59,641 bases of DNA from Candidatus Methylobacter favarea (GCF_902806695.1 NZ_CADCXN010000044.1:1-59641); one strand, 5' to 3'; positions 20,979 through 31,617 are shown, numbered from the stretch's first letter. Notes: generated by a model not told the origin, from the sequence alone. Numbers and translations are program-made.

Positions 20979-21629
20979 ATGTCAATAGGTCTTATAGGTC
21001 GTAAGTGTGGTATGACCAGAGTGTTTGATGAAGATGGCTTGTCAGTGCCGGTTACTGTTCTTCAGATTGACTCAAACAGGGTTGCCCAGGTTAAAAGCAT
21101 TGAAACTGATGGCTATCGTTCTATTCAAGTAGCCGCTGGGGATAAAAAATCTTCACGGGTTAATAAAGCCATGGCGGGACACTATGCGGCTGCAAATATG
21201 ACGGCCGGACGCGATCTTTGGGAATTTAGACTCGAAGACGGCGAGGGCGTTGAGTTATCTGCTGGCTCCCAATTATCATTGGACATTTTTACTGAAGGTC
21301 AAGTGATTGATGTGCAAGGTAAAAGTATTGGCAAAGGTTTTGCTGGCGGCGTAAAGCGTTACAATTTCAGAATGCAAGATGCAACACATGGTAATTCACT
21401 ATCGCACAGGGTGCTGGGTTCTATCGGTATGTGTCAGACGCCGGGTCGAGTGTTTAAAGGCAAAAAAATGGCCGGTCACATGGGGGCTGTGAAAACAACT
21501 GTTCAAAATCTGACTATCCATTCAATTGATAAAGAAAGAAATTTAATTTTAGTAAAAGGTGCTGTTCCTGGAGCTAAAGGCGGTGATGTAATTATTACAC
21601 CCGCGATGAAAATGCGACATAAAGGTTAA
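20979..21629 (+). CDS. rplC: 50S ribosomal protein L3
   Basis: L3 is an early assembly protein whose extension reaches the peptidyl transferase centre. The 216-residue protein starts [16 protein letters not shown] and has the loop region [15 protein letters not shown] followed by [16 protein letters not shown]. The Gln in this loop (CQTPG) corresponds to the residue methylated by PrmB in Escherichia coli. It has a GAGGG ribosome binding site and is followed 3 nt later by rplD. Confidence 0.97.
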   Translation: MSIGLIGRKCGMTRVFDEDGLSVPVTVLQIDSNRVAQVKSIETDGYRSIQVAAGDKKSSRVNKAMAGHYAAANMTAGRDLWEFRLEDGEGVELSAGSQLSLDIFTEGQVIDVQGKSIGKGFAGGVKRYNFRMQDATHGNSLSHRVLGSIGMCQTPGRVFKGKKMAGHMGAVKTTVQNLTIHSIDKERNLILVKGAVPGAKGGDVIITPAMKMRHKG

Positions 21630-21632
21630 GCC

Positions 21633-22253
21633 ATGGGTTTGCATATATCTGCTTTAAATGAACAAGACTCTGCCGGGCAGATAGAAGTAGCCGAGGCTAT
21701 TTTCGGTCAGCCTTTTAATGAAACATTGGTACATCAATTGGTGACTAGATATCTGGCTGGAGCCCGGGCGGGCACAAAGGCTCAGAAAACTCGTTCTGAC
21801 GTAAGCGGCGGAGGGTCAAAGCCGTGGAGACAAAAAGGGACAGGCCGAGCAAGATCTGGTACAATACGCAGTCCTATCTGGCGGACAGGTGGTGTAGCCT
21901 TCGCAGCAAGACCGAGATCTTACGATCAAAAACTGAATAAGAAAATGTTTCGTGTGGGCATACGGTCTATATTGTCAGAGTTGCTGAGACAGGATCGCCT
22001 GGTGGTTAGCAGCGATATTTTTCCTGCTACGCCTAAAACCAAAGAGTTAAGTGAAAAGCTAAAAAAAATTGATGCCAAGCGAATACTAATTGTTGTTGAT
22101 AGTATAGATGCAAATCTGGCCTTAGCTTCAAGAAACATTCCCTATGTCGAAGTGATTGCAGCAGTCCATTTAAGTCCGGTTCTATTGGTTTCGGCTGATA
22201 AAGTTATTGCTACACCTGCTGCGTTGAAACAAATAGAGGAGCGCTTGGCATGA
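21633..22253 (+). CDS. rplD: 50S ribosomal protein L4
   Basis: L4 lines the exit tunnel and in enterics also represses the S10 operon at transcription and translation. The 206 residues are typical. The tunnel loop, with [16 protein letters not shown], is conserved, as is the [13 protein letters not shown] segment. Its stop overlaps the rplW start by 4 nt (ATGA). Since no S10 leader is visible upstream of rpsJ, its regulatory role here is uncertain. Confidence 0.97.
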   Translation: MGLHISALNEQDSAGQIEVAEAIFGQPFNETLVHQLVTRYLAGARAGTKAQKTRSDVSGGGSKPWRQKGTGRARSGTIRSPIWRTGGVAFAARPRSYDQKLNKKMFRVGIRSILSELLRQDRLVVSSDIFPATPKTKELSEKLKKIDAKRILIVVDSIDANLALASRNIPYVEVIAAVHLSPVLLVSADKVIATPAALKQIEERLA

Positions 22254-22549
22254 GTATTAATAAATATCAATTGGCGGGTATAGTGCAGGCTCCGCTTATA
22301 TCTGAGAAGAGCACTATAGCGGCGGAAAAAAACAAACAATTTGTTTTTAAAGTGCAAAAACAAGCTACTAAAAAGCAAGTGAAAGGTGCAGTAGAATTCA
22401 TGTTTAACGTCGAGGTTGCTTCAGTTCGGGTTTTGAACGTAAAAGGCAAGCAAAAAAGATTTGGCCGTTCTGTAGGCCAGCGATCCGATTGGAAAAAGGC
22501 GTATGTAAAACTTAAGTCTGGGCATGACATAGATTTCTCGGCTGCTTGA
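22250..22549 (+). CDS. rplW: 50S ribosomal protein L23
   Basis: L23 sits at the tunnel exit and docks trigger factor and SRP. The 99-residue protein shows [22 protein letters not shown] and the later [17 protein letters not shown] strand-loop region. It overlaps rplD by four bases and is followed by rplB after 40 nt. Length and order are standard for the S10 operon. Confidence 0.96.
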   Translation: MSINKYQLAGIVQAPLISEKSTIAAEKNKQFVFKVQKQATKKQVKGAVEFMFNVEVASVRVLNVKGKQKRFGRSVGQRSDWKKAYVKLKSGHDIDFSAA

Positions 22550-22589
22550 TTATATAAATCAAAAGATCAATAGGAAAACGGTAGAAAGC

Positions 22590-23417
22590 ATGGCGATTGT
22601 AAAGGCAAAACCGACGTCACCCGGGTCACGGTTTGTAGTGCGCATTAAAAATGAAGATTTGCATAAAGGCAAGCCTTTTGCGCCTTTGCTAAGTAAAAAT
22701 AGCAAAAGTGGCGGTCGTAATAATCAGGGGCGTATAACAACTCGTCATATCGGCGGTGGACATAAGCATTATTACCGTATTATTGATTTCAAAAGAAATA
22801 AAACAGATATACCTGCTGTTGTTGAACGCCTGGAATATGATCCGAACAGGACAGCCCATATTGCCTTGATTTTGTTCAAAGATGGTGATCGTAAATATAT
22901 CATTGCCCCTAAAGGGCTTGAAGTTGGTCAGGAAATTATTTGCTCGGAAACTGCTGCGGTTAAACCTGGTAATTGTATGTCATTAAGGAATATACCCATG
23001 GGTACGACTGTTCATTGTGTGGAATTAAAGCCGGGCAAGGGTGCGCAAGTAGCTAGAAGTGCGGGTAGCTCCGTACAGGTGGTTGCCAAGGATGGAATTC
23101 ACGCAACAATCCGTATGCGTTCAGGTGAAATGCGTAAGGTTATGGCGGATTGCCGAGCTGTGATAGGTGAAGTATCAAATTCTGAACATAATCTTGCATC
23201 TCTTGGAAAAGCAGGGGCATCGCGGTGGCGAGGAGTTCGCCCAACCGTTCGCGGTGTGGCCATGAATCCTGTAGATCATCCGCATGGAGGTGGTGAAGGG
23301 CGTACCTCTGGTGGAAGACATCCCGTATCTCCTTGGGGTATGCCAACCAAAGGGTATAAAACACGAAAAAATAAACGTACTGATAATATGATCATCAGAC
23401 GTCGTAAGCAGAAATAG
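22590..23417 (+). CDS. rplB: 50S ribosomal protein L2
   Basis: L2 is needed for subunit association and peptidyl transferase activity. The 275-residue protein contains [19 protein letters not shown] near residue 45 and [14 protein letters not shown] from 225. H230 corresponds to the His229 studied in Escherichia coli. The C-terminus [12 protein letters not shown] is typical. It is followed by rpsS after 10 nt. Confidence 0.98.
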   Translation: MAIVKAKPTSPGSRFVVRIKNEDLHKGKPFAPLLSKNSKSGGRNNQGRITTRHIGGGHKHYYRIIDFKRNKTDIPAVVERLEYDPNRTAHIALILFKDGDRKYIIAPKGLEVGQEIICSETAAVKPGNCMSLRNIPMGTTVHCVELKPGKGAQVARSAGSSVQVVAKDGIHATIRMRSGEMRKVMADCRAVIGEVSNSEHNLASLGKAGASRWRGVRPTVRGVAMNPVDHPHGGGEGRTSGGRHPVSPWGMPTKGYKTRKNKRTDNMIIRRRKQK

Positions 23418-23427
23418 AGAGGACAAC

Positions 23428-23700
23428 GTGCCGCGTTCAATCAAAAAAGGTCCATTTATTGACCATCATCTACTTAAAAAAGTGGATGATGCTGTAAGCA
23501 ACCATAATCGGAAGCCAATTAAAACTTGGTCAAGACGATCAATGATTATCCCCGATATGCTGGGCTTGACTATTGCCATCCATAATGGGCGGTTGCACAT
23601 TCCAGTGCTCATTTCCGAGAATATGGTCGGGCACAAATTAGGGGAATTTGCACCCACGCGGACTTATAAAGGCCATGTGGCTGATAAGAAATCTAGATAG
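23428..23700 (+). CDS. rpsS: 30S ribosomal protein S19
   Basis: S19 forms the 30S head with S13 and contacts A-site tRNA. The 90-residue protein begins [19 protein letters not shown] and has [21 protein letters not shown]. The start is GTG at 23428, with GAGAGGA directly upstream. It is five nt from rplV, in the usual S10 order. Confidence 0.97.
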   Translation: MPRSIKKGPFIDHHLLKKVDDAVSNHNRKPIKTWSRRSMIIPDMLGLTIAIHNGRLHIPVLISENMVGHKLGEFAPTRTYKGHVADKKSR

Positions 23701-23705
23701 GGCGA

Positions 23706-24044
23706 ATGATGGAAATTTCAGCAAAATTAAGCAATGCCCCTTTATCGGCTCAAAAAGCGCGGCTGGTCGGTGACCAGATTCGAGGTCTTCCCGTCGAAAA
23801 GGCGCTGAATATATTGAAATTCAGCTCAAAGAAAGCGGCTTCGATTATCAAAAAAGTTTTAGAATCTGCTATAGCAAATGCCGAACATAATGAAAGTGCA
23901 GATATTGATGAATTAAAAGTGTCTACCGTTTATGTTAATGAAGGGGTGACCATAAAAAGATTTAAGGCAAGAGCTAAAGGACGTGCAAATCATATCCTTA
24001 AAAGAACCTGCCACATTACAATTAAAGTCGCAGAACACGAGTAG
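23706..24044 (+). CDS. rplV: 50S ribosomal protein L22
   Basis: L22 spans the large subunit and its hairpin forms the tunnel constriction. The 112-residue protein contains [14 protein letters not shown] and the C-terminal hairpin with [13 protein letters not shown]. Two adjacent ATG codons (23706 and 23709) could serve as start; the second gives the more usual MEISAKL-type N-terminus. rpsC follows after 9 nt. Confidence 0.96.
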   Translation: MMEISAKLSNAPLSAQKARLVGDQIRGLPVEKALNILKFSSKKAASIIKKVLESAIANAEHNESADIDELKVSTVYVNEGVTIKRFKARAKGRANHILKRTCHITIKVAEHE

Positions 24045-24053
24045 GGGCAGAAA

Positions 24054-24725
24054 ATGGGTCAAAAGGTACATCCCACGGGCATACGCCTTGGTATTGTTAA
24101 GGATTGGAATTCAAGGTGGTATGCAAATAGTCAAGATTACTCTGTTTTTTTGCATCAGGATTTAACCGTTCGAGATTATATCAGGAAAAAGTTAGCTCAC
24201 GCTTCTGTGAGTCATATCCAGATTAATCGGCCTGCCAACAATGCGCAAATAACTATCCATACTGCTCGTCCGGGGATAGTTATTGGTAAGAAAGGGGAAG
24301 ACATTGATTTCTTGAGGCAGGAGGTATCAAAGATTATGGGTATTCCTGTTCAGCTTAATGTTGAAGAAATTAGAAAGCCTGAATTGGATGCACAATTGGT
24401 CGCTGAAAGCGTTGCTCAGCAGCTTGAAAAAAGAATCATGTACCGTAGAGCAATGAAACGTGCTGTTACAAATACAATGCGTTTAGGTGCTGAAGGTATA
24501 AAGATCAATGTCGGTGGTCGTTTAAACGGCGCGGAGATTGCCAGAAGTGAATGGTATAGGGAAGGGCGCGTACCTTTGCATACCTTAAGAGCCGACATTG
24601 ATTACGCAACTGCAGAAGCAAATACGACTTATGGGATTATCGGCATTAAAGTGTGGATATTCAAAGGAGAAGTATTCGACATGGATGCACATATTGCATC
24701 TATTAATTCAGAAACTAAAAAATAG
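24054..24725 (+). CDS. rpsC: 30S ribosomal protein S3
   Basis: S3 forms part of the mRNA entry channel and its helicase site. The 223-residue protein begins [14 protein letters not shown], has a type II KH domain with [13 protein letters not shown], and a C-terminal domain with [20 protein letters not shown]. It is preceded by the ribosome binding site GGGGC/AG and followed by rplP after 16 nt. Confidence 0.98.
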   Translation: MGQKVHPTGIRLGIVKDWNSRWYANSQDYSVFLHQDLTVRDYIRKKLAHASVSHIQINRPANNAQITIHTARPGIVIGKKGEDIDFLRQEVSKIMGIPVQLNVEEIRKPELDAQLVAESVAQQLEKRIMYRRAMKRAVTNTMRLGAEGIKINVGGRLNGAEIARSEWYREGRVPLHTLRADIDYATAEANTTYGIIGIKVWIFKGEVFDMDAHIASINSETKK

Positions 24726-24741
24726 TTGATGGGATAGAGAC

Positions 24742-25155
24742 ATGCTTCAACCTAAAAGAACCAAGTTCCGTAAGCAACATAAAGGCAGAAATACCGGTAT
24801 TGCTGTTCGGGGCTCATCAGTAAGTTTTGGTGAATATGGCTTGAAATCCATAAGTCGTGGCAGACTCACTGCCCGTCAAATTGAGTCTGCCCGCAGAACC
24901 ATCACACGCCATGTAAAACGGGGTGGCAAACTTTGGATTAGAATTTTTCCGGATAAACCTATTACTAAAAAGCCTTTGGAAGTTCGTATGGGAAAAGGGA
25001 AAGGCAGTGTAGAGTATTGGGTGGCTCAAATCCGGCCCGGCACAATGCTGTATGAAATACAGGGTGTCTCCGAAGAATTAGCGCGTGAGGCATTTGCTTT
25101 GGCCGCCGCTAAATTGCCTTTGAAAACACTTTTCACCGCTCGGACGATAATGTAA
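24742..25155 (+). CDS. rplP: 50S ribosomal protein L16
   Basis: L16 helps position A-site tRNA on the large subunit. The 137 residues begin [17 protein letters not shown] and include [17 protein letters not shown] and [12 protein letters not shown]. The conserved Arg of VRMGKGKG, hydroxylated by YcfD in Escherichia coli, is present. The stop overlaps the rpmC start by one base. Confidence 0.97.
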   Translation: MLQPKRTKFRKQHKGRNTGIAVRGSSVSFGEYGLKSISRGRLTARQIESARRTITRHVKRGGKLWIRIFPDKPITKKPLEVRMGKGKGSVEYWVAQIRPGTMLYEIQGVSEELAREAFALAAAKLPLKTLFTARTIM

Positions 25156-25346
25156 TGAAAGCAAGTGAATTACGCCAAAAAACTAAGGATGAACTAGGAT
25201 CTTTATTGCTTGAACTCTCACGTGAGCAGTTTAATCTTAAAATGCAAAAAGGTACAAGTCAATTGTCCAGGCCGGATCAAATAAAGAAAGTAAGACGGGA
25301 TGTGGCACGTATTCATACCATATTAAATGAAATGGCAGGCGCCTAA
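25155..25346 (+). CDS. rpmC: 50S ribosomal protein L29
   Basis: L29 is a small helical protein by the exit tunnel, next to L23. The 63-residue sequence has [25 protein letters not shown] read in parts, with the conserved [18 protein letters not shown]-type second helix. It starts within the rplP stop (TAATG) and is 2 nt from rpsQ, so translation is tightly coupled. Confidence 0.95.
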   Translation: MKASELRQKTKDELGSLLLELSREQFNLKMQKGTSQLSRPDQIKKVRRDVARIHTILNEMAGA

Positions 25347-25348
25347 CC

Positions 25349-25624
25349 ATGAGTGAAAATGTAACCGAAAATGCAGTTAAATTACGGACGACAACAGGTC
25401 GGGTTGTCAGTAATAAAATGGATAAAACCATTACTGTGCTAGTAGAGCGGGTGGTAAAACATCCGGTGTATGGTAAATACATTAAACGCTCTACAAAAAT
25501 GATGGCTCATGATGAGCTAAACATTTGTCAGGAAGGCGATTTAGTGTTGATTACATCATGCAGGCCGATATCTAAGAATAAGACCTTTAAGCTGGTTCAG
25601 GTCGTGGAAAGTGCTGACAAATAG
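25349..25624 (+). CDS. rpsQ: 30S ribosomal protein S17
   Basis: S17 is a primary 16S rRNA binding protein with an OB fold. The 91-residue protein has [18 protein letters not shown] and [19 protein letters not shown], both family hallmarks. It is the last gene of the S10 group; rplN follows after 43 nt without a visible terminator, so the spc genes appear continuous with it. Confidence 0.96.
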   Translation: MSENVTENAVKLRTTTGRVVSNKMDKTITVLVERVVKHPVYGKYIKRSTKMMAHDELNICQEGDLVLITSCRPISKNKTFKLVQVVESADK

Positions 25625-25667
25625 CATGCAAACTATTTATATATAGAAGATAATTTGGGAATTAATC

Positions 25668-26036
25668 ATGATTCAGATGCAGACAAACCTTGACGTCGCC
25701 GATAATAGCGGTGCAAAAAGGGTCATGTGTATCAAAGTATTAGGCGGGTCACATCGGCGCTATGCCGGCATTGGTGACATCATCAAGGTCAGCATTAAAG
25801 ATGCAATCCCTCGGGGAAGAGTAAAAAAGGGAGAAGTTTATAATGCATTGGTTGTTCGAACCCGTAAAGGCGTACGCAGATCTGATGGTTCAATGATTCG
25901 TTTTGATGGCAATGCAGCAGTAATTCTCAATAACAATTTACAACCACTGGGTACGCGCATTTTTGGCCCTGTAACACGTGAGTTAAGAGGTGAGAAGTTT
26001 ATGAAGATTATCTCGCTGGCTCCTGAAGTATTATAA
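25668..26036 (+). CDS. rplN: 50S ribosomal protein L14
   Basis: L14 forms intersubunit bridges with 16S rRNA and is the site where RsfS silences the subunit. The 122-residue protein has [19 protein letters not shown] and [18 protein letters not shown], both highly conserved. It is the first gene of the spc group, 43 nt after rpsQ, and 13 nt before rplX. No promoter stood out in the gap. Confidence 0.97.
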   Translation: MIQMQTNLDVADNSGAKRVMCIKVLGGSHRRYAGIGDIIKVSIKDAIPRGRVKKGEVYNALVVRTRKGVRRSDGSMIRFDGNAAVILNNNLQPLGTRIFGPVTRELRGEKFMKIISLAPEVL

Positions 26037-26049
26037 GGTAGGGCTGATC

Positions 26050-26367
26050 ATGCAAAAGATTAGAAAAGGCGATGACGTGGTAATTCGTACCGGTAAGGAT
26101 AAAGGCAAAAGTGGCCGGGTTAGTAAAGTATTAAAAGACAATAAGGTTTTGGTTGAAGGTATAAATCAGGTAAAAAAGAGCCAAAAGCCAAATCCGAATG
26201 CGGGGATATCCGGAGGAATTATAACTAAGGATATGCCGATTAATATTTCAAATGTAGGTTTATATAACCCACAAACGAAAAAAGCAGATCGTGTCGGCTT
26301 TAAGTTTCTGGAAGACGGAAAAAAAGTCAGATATTTTAAGTCAACGAAAGAAGTCATTGATACGTAA
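26050..26367 (+). CDS. rplX: 50S ribosomal protein L24
   Basis: L24 starts large-subunit assembly and lies at the tunnel exit. The 105-residue protein has the KOW motif [18 protein letters not shown] near its N-terminus and the later [20 protein letters not shown] segment. In enterics the S8 repressor site lies between rplX and rplE; the gap here is 14 nt and I could not model that site. Confidence 0.96.
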   Translation: MQKIRKGDDVVIRTGKDKGKSGRVSKVLKDNKVLVEGINQVKKSQKPNPNAGISGGIITKDMPINISNVGLYNPQTKKADRVGFKFLEDGKKVRYFKSTKEVIDT

Positions 26368-26381
26368 GGTGCAGATAAATC

Positions 26382-26921
26382 ATGGCCAGACTAGAAACCG
26401 AATATAAAGAAAAAATTCTTCCCGTGCTTGTAAAGCAGTTTGCTTATAAGTCTGTAATGCAGGCGCCGCGAATCACCAAAATTACACTCAATATGGGTGT
26501 GGGCGGCGCTGTAGCTGATAAAAAGGTACTACAGTCAGCGGTCAGTGACATGGAGAAAATTTCCGGTCAAAAGCCAATAGTCACTTTGGCAAGAAAGTCA
26601 ATTGCGGGATTTAAAATTCGTGACGATATGCCCATCGGTTGCAAGGTTACCTTGCGTAGCGATAGGATGTACGAATTTCTGGATCGTTTAATCAGTATTT
26701 CTATTCCTCGAATACGAGATTTTCGAGGCTTGAGCCCTAAAAGCTTTGATGGACGTGGTAACTATTCACTGGGTGTCAAAGAGCAAATCATTTTTCCCGA
26801 AATTGATTATGACAAAATTGACACTTTACGCGGTATGGATATTACTATTACAACAACAGCTCAAACCAATGAAGAAGGTTTGGCTTTGTTAAAGCTATTC
26901 AATTTTCCATTCAAGAACTGA
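26382..26921 (+). CDS. rplE: 50S ribosomal protein L5
   Basis: L5 binds 5S rRNA and contacts P-site tRNA. The 179-residue protein has [17 protein letters not shown] and the [20 protein letters not shown] loop, ending with the typical [11 protein letters not shown]. It sits between rplX and rpsN in standard spc order, 13 nt before rpsN. Confidence 0.98.
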   Translation: MARLETEYKEKILPVLVKQFAYKSVMQAPRITKITLNMGVGGAVADKKVLQSAVSDMEKISGQKPIVTLARKSIAGFKIRDDMPIGCKVTLRSDRMYEFLDRLISISIPRIRDFRGLSPKSFDGRGNYSLGVKEQIIFPEIDYDKIDTLRGMDITITTTAQTNEEGLALLKLFNFPFKN

Positions 26922-26934
26922 AGGGCGGCGTCAC

Positions 26935-27240
26935 ATGGCAAAAAAATCAATAATTGCACGCGAAGACAAGCGTAAAAAATTAATTAAAAAGTATGATGTT
27001 AAACGTAAATTACTGAAAGAAATTATTAGGGATCCTAAAGCATCATACGAAGATAAAGAATCTGCTCATATACAACTGCAAAAATTACCCAGAGACTCAA
27101 GCGCAACCAGAGCCCGTAACCGTTGTAATTTAACGGGTCGCCCGCATGGGTATTATCGCAAGTTCGGCCTTAGTCGAAATAAACTGAGAAAGGCAACAAT
27201 GCGGGGTGATGTGCCTGGTATAGTGAAGGCAAGTTGGTAA
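26935..27240 (+). CDS. rpsN: 30S ribosomal protein S14, zinc-free type
   Basis: S14 assembles late into the 30S head. At 101 residues, and with no paired CxxC motifs, this is the long zinc-independent form found in most gammaproteobacteria. The C-terminal half has [19 protein letters not shown] and [16 protein letters not shown], both conserved. The gene lies between rplE and rpsH, as expected. Confidence 0.97.
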   Translation: MAKKSIIAREDKRKKLIKKYDVKRKLLKEIIRDPKASYEDKESAHIQLQKLPRDSSATRARNRCNLTGRPHGYYRKFGLSRNKLRKATMRGDVPGIVKASW

Positions 27241-27270
27241 GATTGTTAGATCAAGTTTGGAGAAAAGAAA

Positions 27271-27666
27271 ATGAGTATGACAGACCCCATAGCCGATATG
27301 CTGACCCGTATTAGAAACGGTCAATCTGCTGGCAAAAAAAATATCAAGCAGCCTTCGTCTAGATTAAAAATTTCTATTGCTAAGGTATTAAAACAGGAAG
27401 GTTTTATTACAGATTATACTACTGAAACCAACGCCAGTCATACCGAAATGACTATCGAATTGAAATATTACAAGGGTATTCCTGTAATAGAAAAGATAAA
27501 AAGAATTAGTAGACCTGGTTTACGTATTTATAAATCTAAAGACGAATTGCCAAAAGTACTTGGCGGATTGGGAATTGCTATTGTATCAACATCTAACGGT
27601 GTGATGACCGATAGAGCCGCCCGTGCAATTGGACATGGCGGTGAAGTTATTTGTACTGTTTGCTGA
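27271..27666 (+). CDS. rpsH: 30S ribosomal protein S8
   Basis: S8 binds the central domain of 16S rRNA and in enterics represses spc operon translation. The 131-residue protein starts [18 protein letters not shown] and ends with the conserved [21 protein letters not shown] segment (read in parts) and a final VC. A GGAGA ribosome binding site lies upstream. It is followed by rplF after 12 nt. Confidence 0.97.
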   Translation: MSMTDPIADMLTRIRNGQSAGKKNIKQPSSRLKISIAKVLKQEGFITDYTTETNASHTEMTIELKYYKGIPVIEKIKRISRPGLRIYKSKDELPKVLGGLGIAIVSTSNGVMTDRAARAIGHGGEVICTVC

Positions 27667-27678
27667 GGTAGGCGTGTT

Positions 27679-28212
27679 ATGTCAAGAATTGCAAAAGCCC
27701 CCGTTACTATTCCCGGTGATGTGGATATAAAATTAAATGGGAATACTGTTACCGTGAAAGGAAGCAAGGGTATCCTATCATATCTTTTTAATTCAACTAT
27801 AAGCCTTGATATTGCTGATAATGTAGTTCATGTGCAGTGGAATAAGGCTGATAAGCGCGCTACTGCTCAAGCTGGAACTGCCAGGGCCATTATAAATAAT
27901 ATGGTTACTGGTGTAACAGCGGGTTTTGAAAAAAAATTAACTCTGATTGGTGTAGGTTACAGAGCCCAGTCAAAGGGCAATATTCTTAATCTGGCGCTTG
28001 GTTTTTCTCATCCTGTAGATTACGAAATTCCAACTGGTATTTCAGTTGAAACCCCTAGCCCAACCGATATAGTAGTTAAAGGAAGTGATAAGCAGCAAGT
28101 AGGAGAAATCGCTGCAAAAATTAGGGCTTATCGTCCACCTGAACCCTATAAAGGGAAAGGTGTCAGATACGCTGAAGAGCATGTTGTAAGAAAAGAAGCT
28201 AAAAAGAAGTAA
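27679..28212 (+). CDS. rplF: 50S ribosomal protein L6
   Basis: L6 lies near the sarcin-ricin loop and the GTPase factor site. The 177-residue protein has two similar domains; the C-terminal one ends RAYRPPEPYKGKGVRYAEE, the family signature. The mid-protein GVTAGFEKKLTLIGVGYRA is also conserved. The spc order is kept, 9 nt before rplR. Confidence 0.97.
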   Translation: MSRIAKAPVTIPGDVDIKLNGNTVTVKGSKGILSYLFNSTISLDIADNVVHVQWNKADKRATAQAGTARAIINNMVTGVTAGFEKKLTLIGVGYRAQSKGNILNLALGFSHPVDYEIPTGISVETPSPTDIVVKGSDKQQVGEIAAKIRAYRPPEPYKGKGVRYAEEHVVRKEAKKK

Positions 28213-28221
28213 GGTAGCGTA

Positions 28222-28575
28222 ATGGACAAGAAGCAATCCCGTATAAAGCGCGCGTTAAGATCGCGTAGTAAAATAAAAAAATTAAACATAATTCGTTTAT
28301 CAATTCATAAAACTTCACAACACATTTATGCTCAGGTTATTAGTGGTGATGGAGCAGCTACGTTGGCAAGTGCGTCAACCACTGAGGCAGAAATCAAATC
28401 AGCTTTAAAAAGCACAGGCAATATAATTGCTGCCGCAGAAGTAGGAAAGCATATTGCCCAAAAAGCTCTTGCTGCTGGAGTAACGGAAGTTGCTTTTGAT
28501 CGTTCAGGATTTAAATACCATGGTCGTGTTAAAGCATTGGCTGATGCTGCACGTGAAGCCGGTTTGAAATTTTAG
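28222..28575 (+). CDS. rplR: 50S ribosomal protein L18
   Basis: L18 binds 5S rRNA with L5 and L25 in the central protuberance. The 117 residues include the basic N-terminal tail, [16 protein letters not shown], and the C-terminal [23 protein letters not shown] read in parts. Length and order are standard, with rpsE 9 nt downstream. Confidence 0.97.
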   Translation: MDKKQSRIKRALRSRSKIKKLNIIRLSIHKTSQHIYAQVISGDGAATLASASTTEAEIKSALKSTGNIIAAAEVGKHIAQKALAAGVTEVAFDRSGFKYHGRVKALADAAREAGLKF

Positions 28576-28584
28576 GAGAATAAA

Positions 28585-29091
28585 ATGGCTACAGCACCTG
28601 CCCAAGGCAGTACTGACGGTTTACAAGAAAAACTGGTTAATGTAAGACGTGTTGCAAAAGTAGTAAAAGGTGGTAGAGTTTTTGGTTTTACAGCATTAAC
28701 AGTAGTAGGGGATGGTGAAGGACGAGTGGGCTACGGTATTAGTAAGGCCCGTGAAGTGCCAATTGCAATTCAGAAATCTCTGGAGCAGGCGCGAAAAAAC
28801 ATGCGCAAAGTCTCATTAAAAGGCGATACCCTACAATATCCTATTATGGCCACAACAGGAGCGGCAAAAGTTTATATGCAGCCGGCTTCTGAAGGTACAG
28901 GTATTATTGCAGGAGGAGCAATGCGAGCTGTATTCGAAGTGGTTGGCGTGCATAATGTATTGGCAAAATGTATTGGAACGAGTAATCCTATTAATGTCGT
29001 AAGAGCGACAATTAATGGTCTTACCGGAATGCATAATGCTAACCAGATTGCCGCAAAACGCGGCTTATCAGTTGAACAGATTATTGGGTAG
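28585..29091 (+). CDS. rpsE: 30S ribosomal protein S5
   Basis: S5 shapes the mRNA entrance and affects accuracy. The 168-residue protein has the dsRBD-like N-terminal domain with [18 protein letters not shown] and [18 protein letters not shown], and the C-terminal domain with [21 protein letters not shown] read in parts. The ribosome binding site TAGGAGA is strong. It is followed by rpmD after 5 nt. Confidence 0.97.
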   Translation: MATAPAQGSTDGLQEKLVNVRRVAKVVKGGRVFGFTALTVVGDGEGRVGYGISKAREVPIAIQKSLEQARKNMRKVSLKGDTLQYPIMATTGAAKVYMQPASEGTGIIAGGAMRAVFEVVGVHNVLAKCIGTSNPINVVRATINGLTGMHNANQIAAKRGLSVEQIIG

Positions 29092-29096
29092 TTGCA

Positions 29097-29282
29097 ATGG
29101 CCGGTACAAAATTAAGTGTTACGATGACAAAGAGCAAATATGGACGCTTGCCGCGCCATCAAGTGTGTTTAAAAGGCTTGGGTTTACGAAAGATCGGCCA
29201 GACGGTCGAGGTGCTCAATACCCGTGAAAATCGAGGTATGATCAACAAGATATCATACATGCTAAAAGTCGAGGAAATATAA
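29097..29282 (+). CDS. rpmD: 50S ribosomal protein L30
   Basis: L30 is a small 23S-binding protein. The 61-residue sequence has [20 protein letters not shown] and [20 protein letters not shown], which fit the short bacterial L30. The TAA stop shares its last base with the rplO start (TAATG), so the two should be translationally coupled. Confidence 0.95.
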   Translation: MAGTKLSVTMTKSKYGRLPRHQVCLKGLGLRKIGQTVEVLNTRENRGMINKISYMLKVEEI

Positions 29283-29716
29283 TGTACCTAAATACCATCC
29301 AGGCAAACCACGGGTCACGTAAAAAAGCTAAACGTGTAGGCCGCGGCATAGGATGTACGCTTGGTAAAACTTGCGGCAGAGGACATAAGGGTCAGAAGGC
29401 GCGCAGCGGGGGTTTTCATAAGGTAGGTTTTGAAGGCGGTCAAATGCCTTTGCAACGTCGATTACCAAAAGTTGGTTTTACTTCACAATCACGCAGATAT
29501 TCAGCAGAAGTTCGCTTAAGCGAATTGAATGGTTTAGTTACAGATGTGATTGATTTAAAGACATTAATAGATGCCAATATAGTTCCTGTTTTCACAAAAA
29601 CAGCAAAGATAATTCAATCGGGTGAATTAAGCAAAACTGTCACTATTAAAGCTATTAAAGTTACTGTTGGAGCCAAAAAATCTATTGAAGCGGTTGGCGG
29701 AAAAGTAGAGGCATAG
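29282..29716 (+). CDS. rplO: 50S ribosomal protein L15
   Basis: L15 is a late assembly protein with a long basic N-terminal extension. The 144 residues include [20 protein letters not shown] and [13 protein letters not shown], typical of the family, and a conserved C-terminal fold with VTIKAIKVT. It abuts secY directly: the TAG stop is followed at once by the GTG start of secY. Confidence 0.97.
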   Translation: MYLNTIQANHGSRKKAKRVGRGIGCTLGKTCGRGHKGQKARSGGFHKVGFEGGQMPLQRRLPKVGFTSQSRRYSAEVRLSELNGLVTDVIDLKTLIDANIVPVFTKTAKIIQSGELSKTVTIKAIKVTVGAKKSIEAVGGKVEA

Positions 29717-31039
29717 GTGAGTACTACAAGAACGCAGGCAACGGGAAAAGTCGGTGGTTTTTCGGAACTGAAAGCAAGATTGCTTTTCGTGTTAGGGGCC
29801 TTTTTTGTTTACCGAGTCGGCGCCCATATTCCTGTTCCCGGAATAGATCCTAAAGCGCTTGCGATTATGTTTGAACAGCAAAGCGGTTCTATCCTGGACA
29901 TGTTTAACATGTTTTCAGGTGGTGCATTGATGCGTTTAAGTCTTTTTGCTCTTGGAATAATGCCTTATATCTCGGCATCAATTATTATGCAGCTGATGAC
30001 TGTTGTCATACCGGCAATGGAACAACTGAAAAAAGAAGGCGAATCTGGAAGGCGCAAAATTTCCCAATACACACGTTTTGGCACGGTGGTATTGGCAACA
30101 TTCCAAGCCATCGGTATCTCACTGGCATTGCAAAATCAAACCGCAGGTGGACTTTCAGTTGTTTTGAATCCTGGCATTAGCTTTATTCTAATTACGACGA
30201 TTACACTGGTTACAGGCACGGTTTTTTTGATGTGGCTGGGAGAGCAAGTGACGGAACGGGGAATTGGTAACGGTATTTCACTTATTATTTTTGCCGGTAT
30301 TGTTTCCGGATTGCCCAAGGCGATTGGCGGTACCTTGGAATTAGCTAGAACTGGCGAAATGAACAGTGCTTTCATTATACTGTTGTTCGTCCTATCGATT
30401 TCAGTTACTGCACTGGTTGTTTTTGTTGAGAGAGGGCAAAGAAGGATTCTAATCAATTATCCAAAAAGACAGCAAGGACGAAAAATGTATGCTGGGCAAA
30501 GCAGTTTTCTACCCTTGAAACTTAACATGGCTGGGGTAATTCCACCAATATTTGCGTCAAGTATTATCCTGTTTCCGGCTACAATTGCAGGCTGGTTTGG
30601 CAATACGGAAGGGTTTGCCTGGCTTCGAGATGTGGCCACTATGCTGTCACCCGGCCAGCCTGTCTACGTGATGTTTTATGCAACAGCGATAATCTTTTTT
30701 TGTTTCTTTTATACTGCTTTAGTATTTAATTCAAAAGAAACCGCTGAAAATCTGAAAAAATCCGGGGCTTTTTTACCGGGTATTAGACCTGGTCTTCAAA
30801 CAAGTTCATACATAGATAAAGTAATGACCCGATTGACGTTAATCGGAGCGTTTTATATTACCCTGGTATGCTTATTGCCGGAGTTTTTGATTGTATACTG
30901 GAATGTTCCATTTTATTTTGGGGGCACCTCCTTATTGATTATTGTAGTAGTCGTAATGGATTTCATTTCGCAAATGCAAACTCATGTTATGTCTCAGCAG
31001 TATGAAGGCTTAATGAAAAAAGCCAACCTTAAAAAATGA
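29717..31039 (+). CDS. secY: Preprotein translocase subunit SecY
   Basis: SecY is the channel of the Sec translocon in the inner membrane. The 440-residue protein has ten hydrophobic segments. The plug and second-helix region read [20 protein letters not shown], and the cytosolic loop [20 protein letters not shown] contacts the ribosome and SecA. The start is GTG at 29717, directly after the rplO stop. Its partner SecE is encoded at 4336. Being inside the spc group ties its synthesis to ribosomal proteins, as in other bacteria. Confidence 0.98.
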   Translation: MSTTRTQATGKVGGFSELKARLLFVLGAFFVYRVGAHIPVPGIDPKALAIMFEQQSGSILDMFNMFSGGALMRLSLFALGIMPYISASIIMQLMTVVIPAMEQLKKEGESGRRKISQYTRFGTVVLATFQAIGISLALQNQTAGGLSVVLNPGISFILITTITLVTGTVFLMWLGEQVTERGIGNGISLIIFAGIVSGLPKAIGGTLELARTGEMNSAFIILLFVLSISVTALVVFVERGQRRILINYPKRQQGRKMYAGQSSFLPLKLNMAGVIPPIFASSIILFPATIAGWFGNTEGFAWLRDVATMLSPGQPVYVMFYATAIIFFCFFYTALVFNSKETAENLKKSGAFLPGIRPGLQTSSYIDKVMTRLTLIGAFYITLVCLLPEFLIVYWNVPFYFGGTSLLIIVVVVMDFISQMQTHVMSQQYEGLMKKANLKK

Positions 31040-31070
31040 TTTATCATGCAAGAACCCAAAGGAGTTAGCT

Positions 31071-31184
31071 GTGAAAGTTCGTGCTTCTGTCAAAAAAATT
31101 TGTAGAAATTGCAAAGTTGTAAAAAGAAATGGTGTTGTTAGGGTTATCTGTTTAGACGGAAGACATAAACAACGCCAGGGCTAA
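31071..31184 (+). CDS. rpmJ: 50S ribosomal protein L36, zinc-binding type
   Basis: A 37-residue protein beginning [15 protein letters not shown] and ending GRHKQRQG. The zinc ligands C11, C14, C27 and H32 are all present, so this is the C+ form of L36. The start is GTG at 31071, preceded by AAGGAG. It is the last spc gene, 31 nt after secY; an alpha-operon promoter follows within 7 nt of its stop. Confidence 0.96.
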   Translation: MKVRASVKKICRNCKVVKRNGVVRVICLDGRHKQRQG

Positions 31185-31190
31185 AATTTA

Positions 31191-31219
31191 TTGCGTCAAA
31201 ATTACTGCAATGCTATAAT
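31191..31219 (+). promoter_or_regulatory. Alpha operon promoter
   Basis: TTGCGT (31191-31196) and a perfect TATAAT (31214-31219) are separated by 17 bp. The predicted start near 31226 gives a leader of about 35 nt before rpsM. It should supplement read-through from the spc genes. Confidence 0.75.
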
Positions 31220-31241
31220 TGGACGCTTAACTTTAGAATGC

Positions 31242-31255
31242 TACTCAGGGGAGTA
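31242..31255 (+). promoter_or_regulatory. Small hairpin over the rpsM ribosome binding site
   Basis: TACTC (31242-31246) pairs with GAGTA (31251-31255) across the loop AGGG, so the AGGGGAG ribosome binding site for rpsM is split between loop and stem. In enterics S4 represses this operon through a larger pseudoknot; whether this hairpin plays a similar part is speculation. Confidence 0.35.
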
Positions 31256-31260
31256 TCTAG

Positions 31261-31617
31261 ATGGCGCGCATTGCCGGGATAAACATACCAGATCATAAGC
31301 ATGCAGTGATAGCTTTAACTGCAATTTATGGGATTGGTCGTCAAACTGCAAATGAAATTTGCGGCGAGGCAGGAATATTACCTTTCGTAAAAATAAAAGA
31401 ACTGACTGAAGAGCAATTAGAAGCTATTCGTAGCGTAGTTTCAAAGATAACAGTGGAAGGTGATCTGCGTCGAGAAGTTTCTATGAATATCAAACGTTTG
31501 ATGGATTTAGGCTGCTACCGCGGTATAAGGCATCGCAGAGGTTTGCCTTTAAGAGGGCAAAGAACCAGAACAAATGCCCGTACTCGGAAAGGTCCGCGTA
31601 AACCTATAAGAAAATAA
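31261..31617 (+). CDS. rpsM: 30S ribosomal protein S13
   Basis: S13 forms head bridges to the large subunit and contacts P-site tRNA. The 118 residues begin [20 protein letters not shown] and include [20 protein letters not shown], followed by the basic C-terminal tail. It is the first alpha-operon gene, 28 nt before rpsK. Confidence 0.97.
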   Translation: MARIAGINIPDHKHAVIALTAIYGIGRQTANEICGEAGILPFVKIKELTEEQLEAIRSVVSKITVEGDLRREVSMNIKRLMDLGCYRGIRHRRGLPLRGQRTRTNARTRKGPRKPIRK

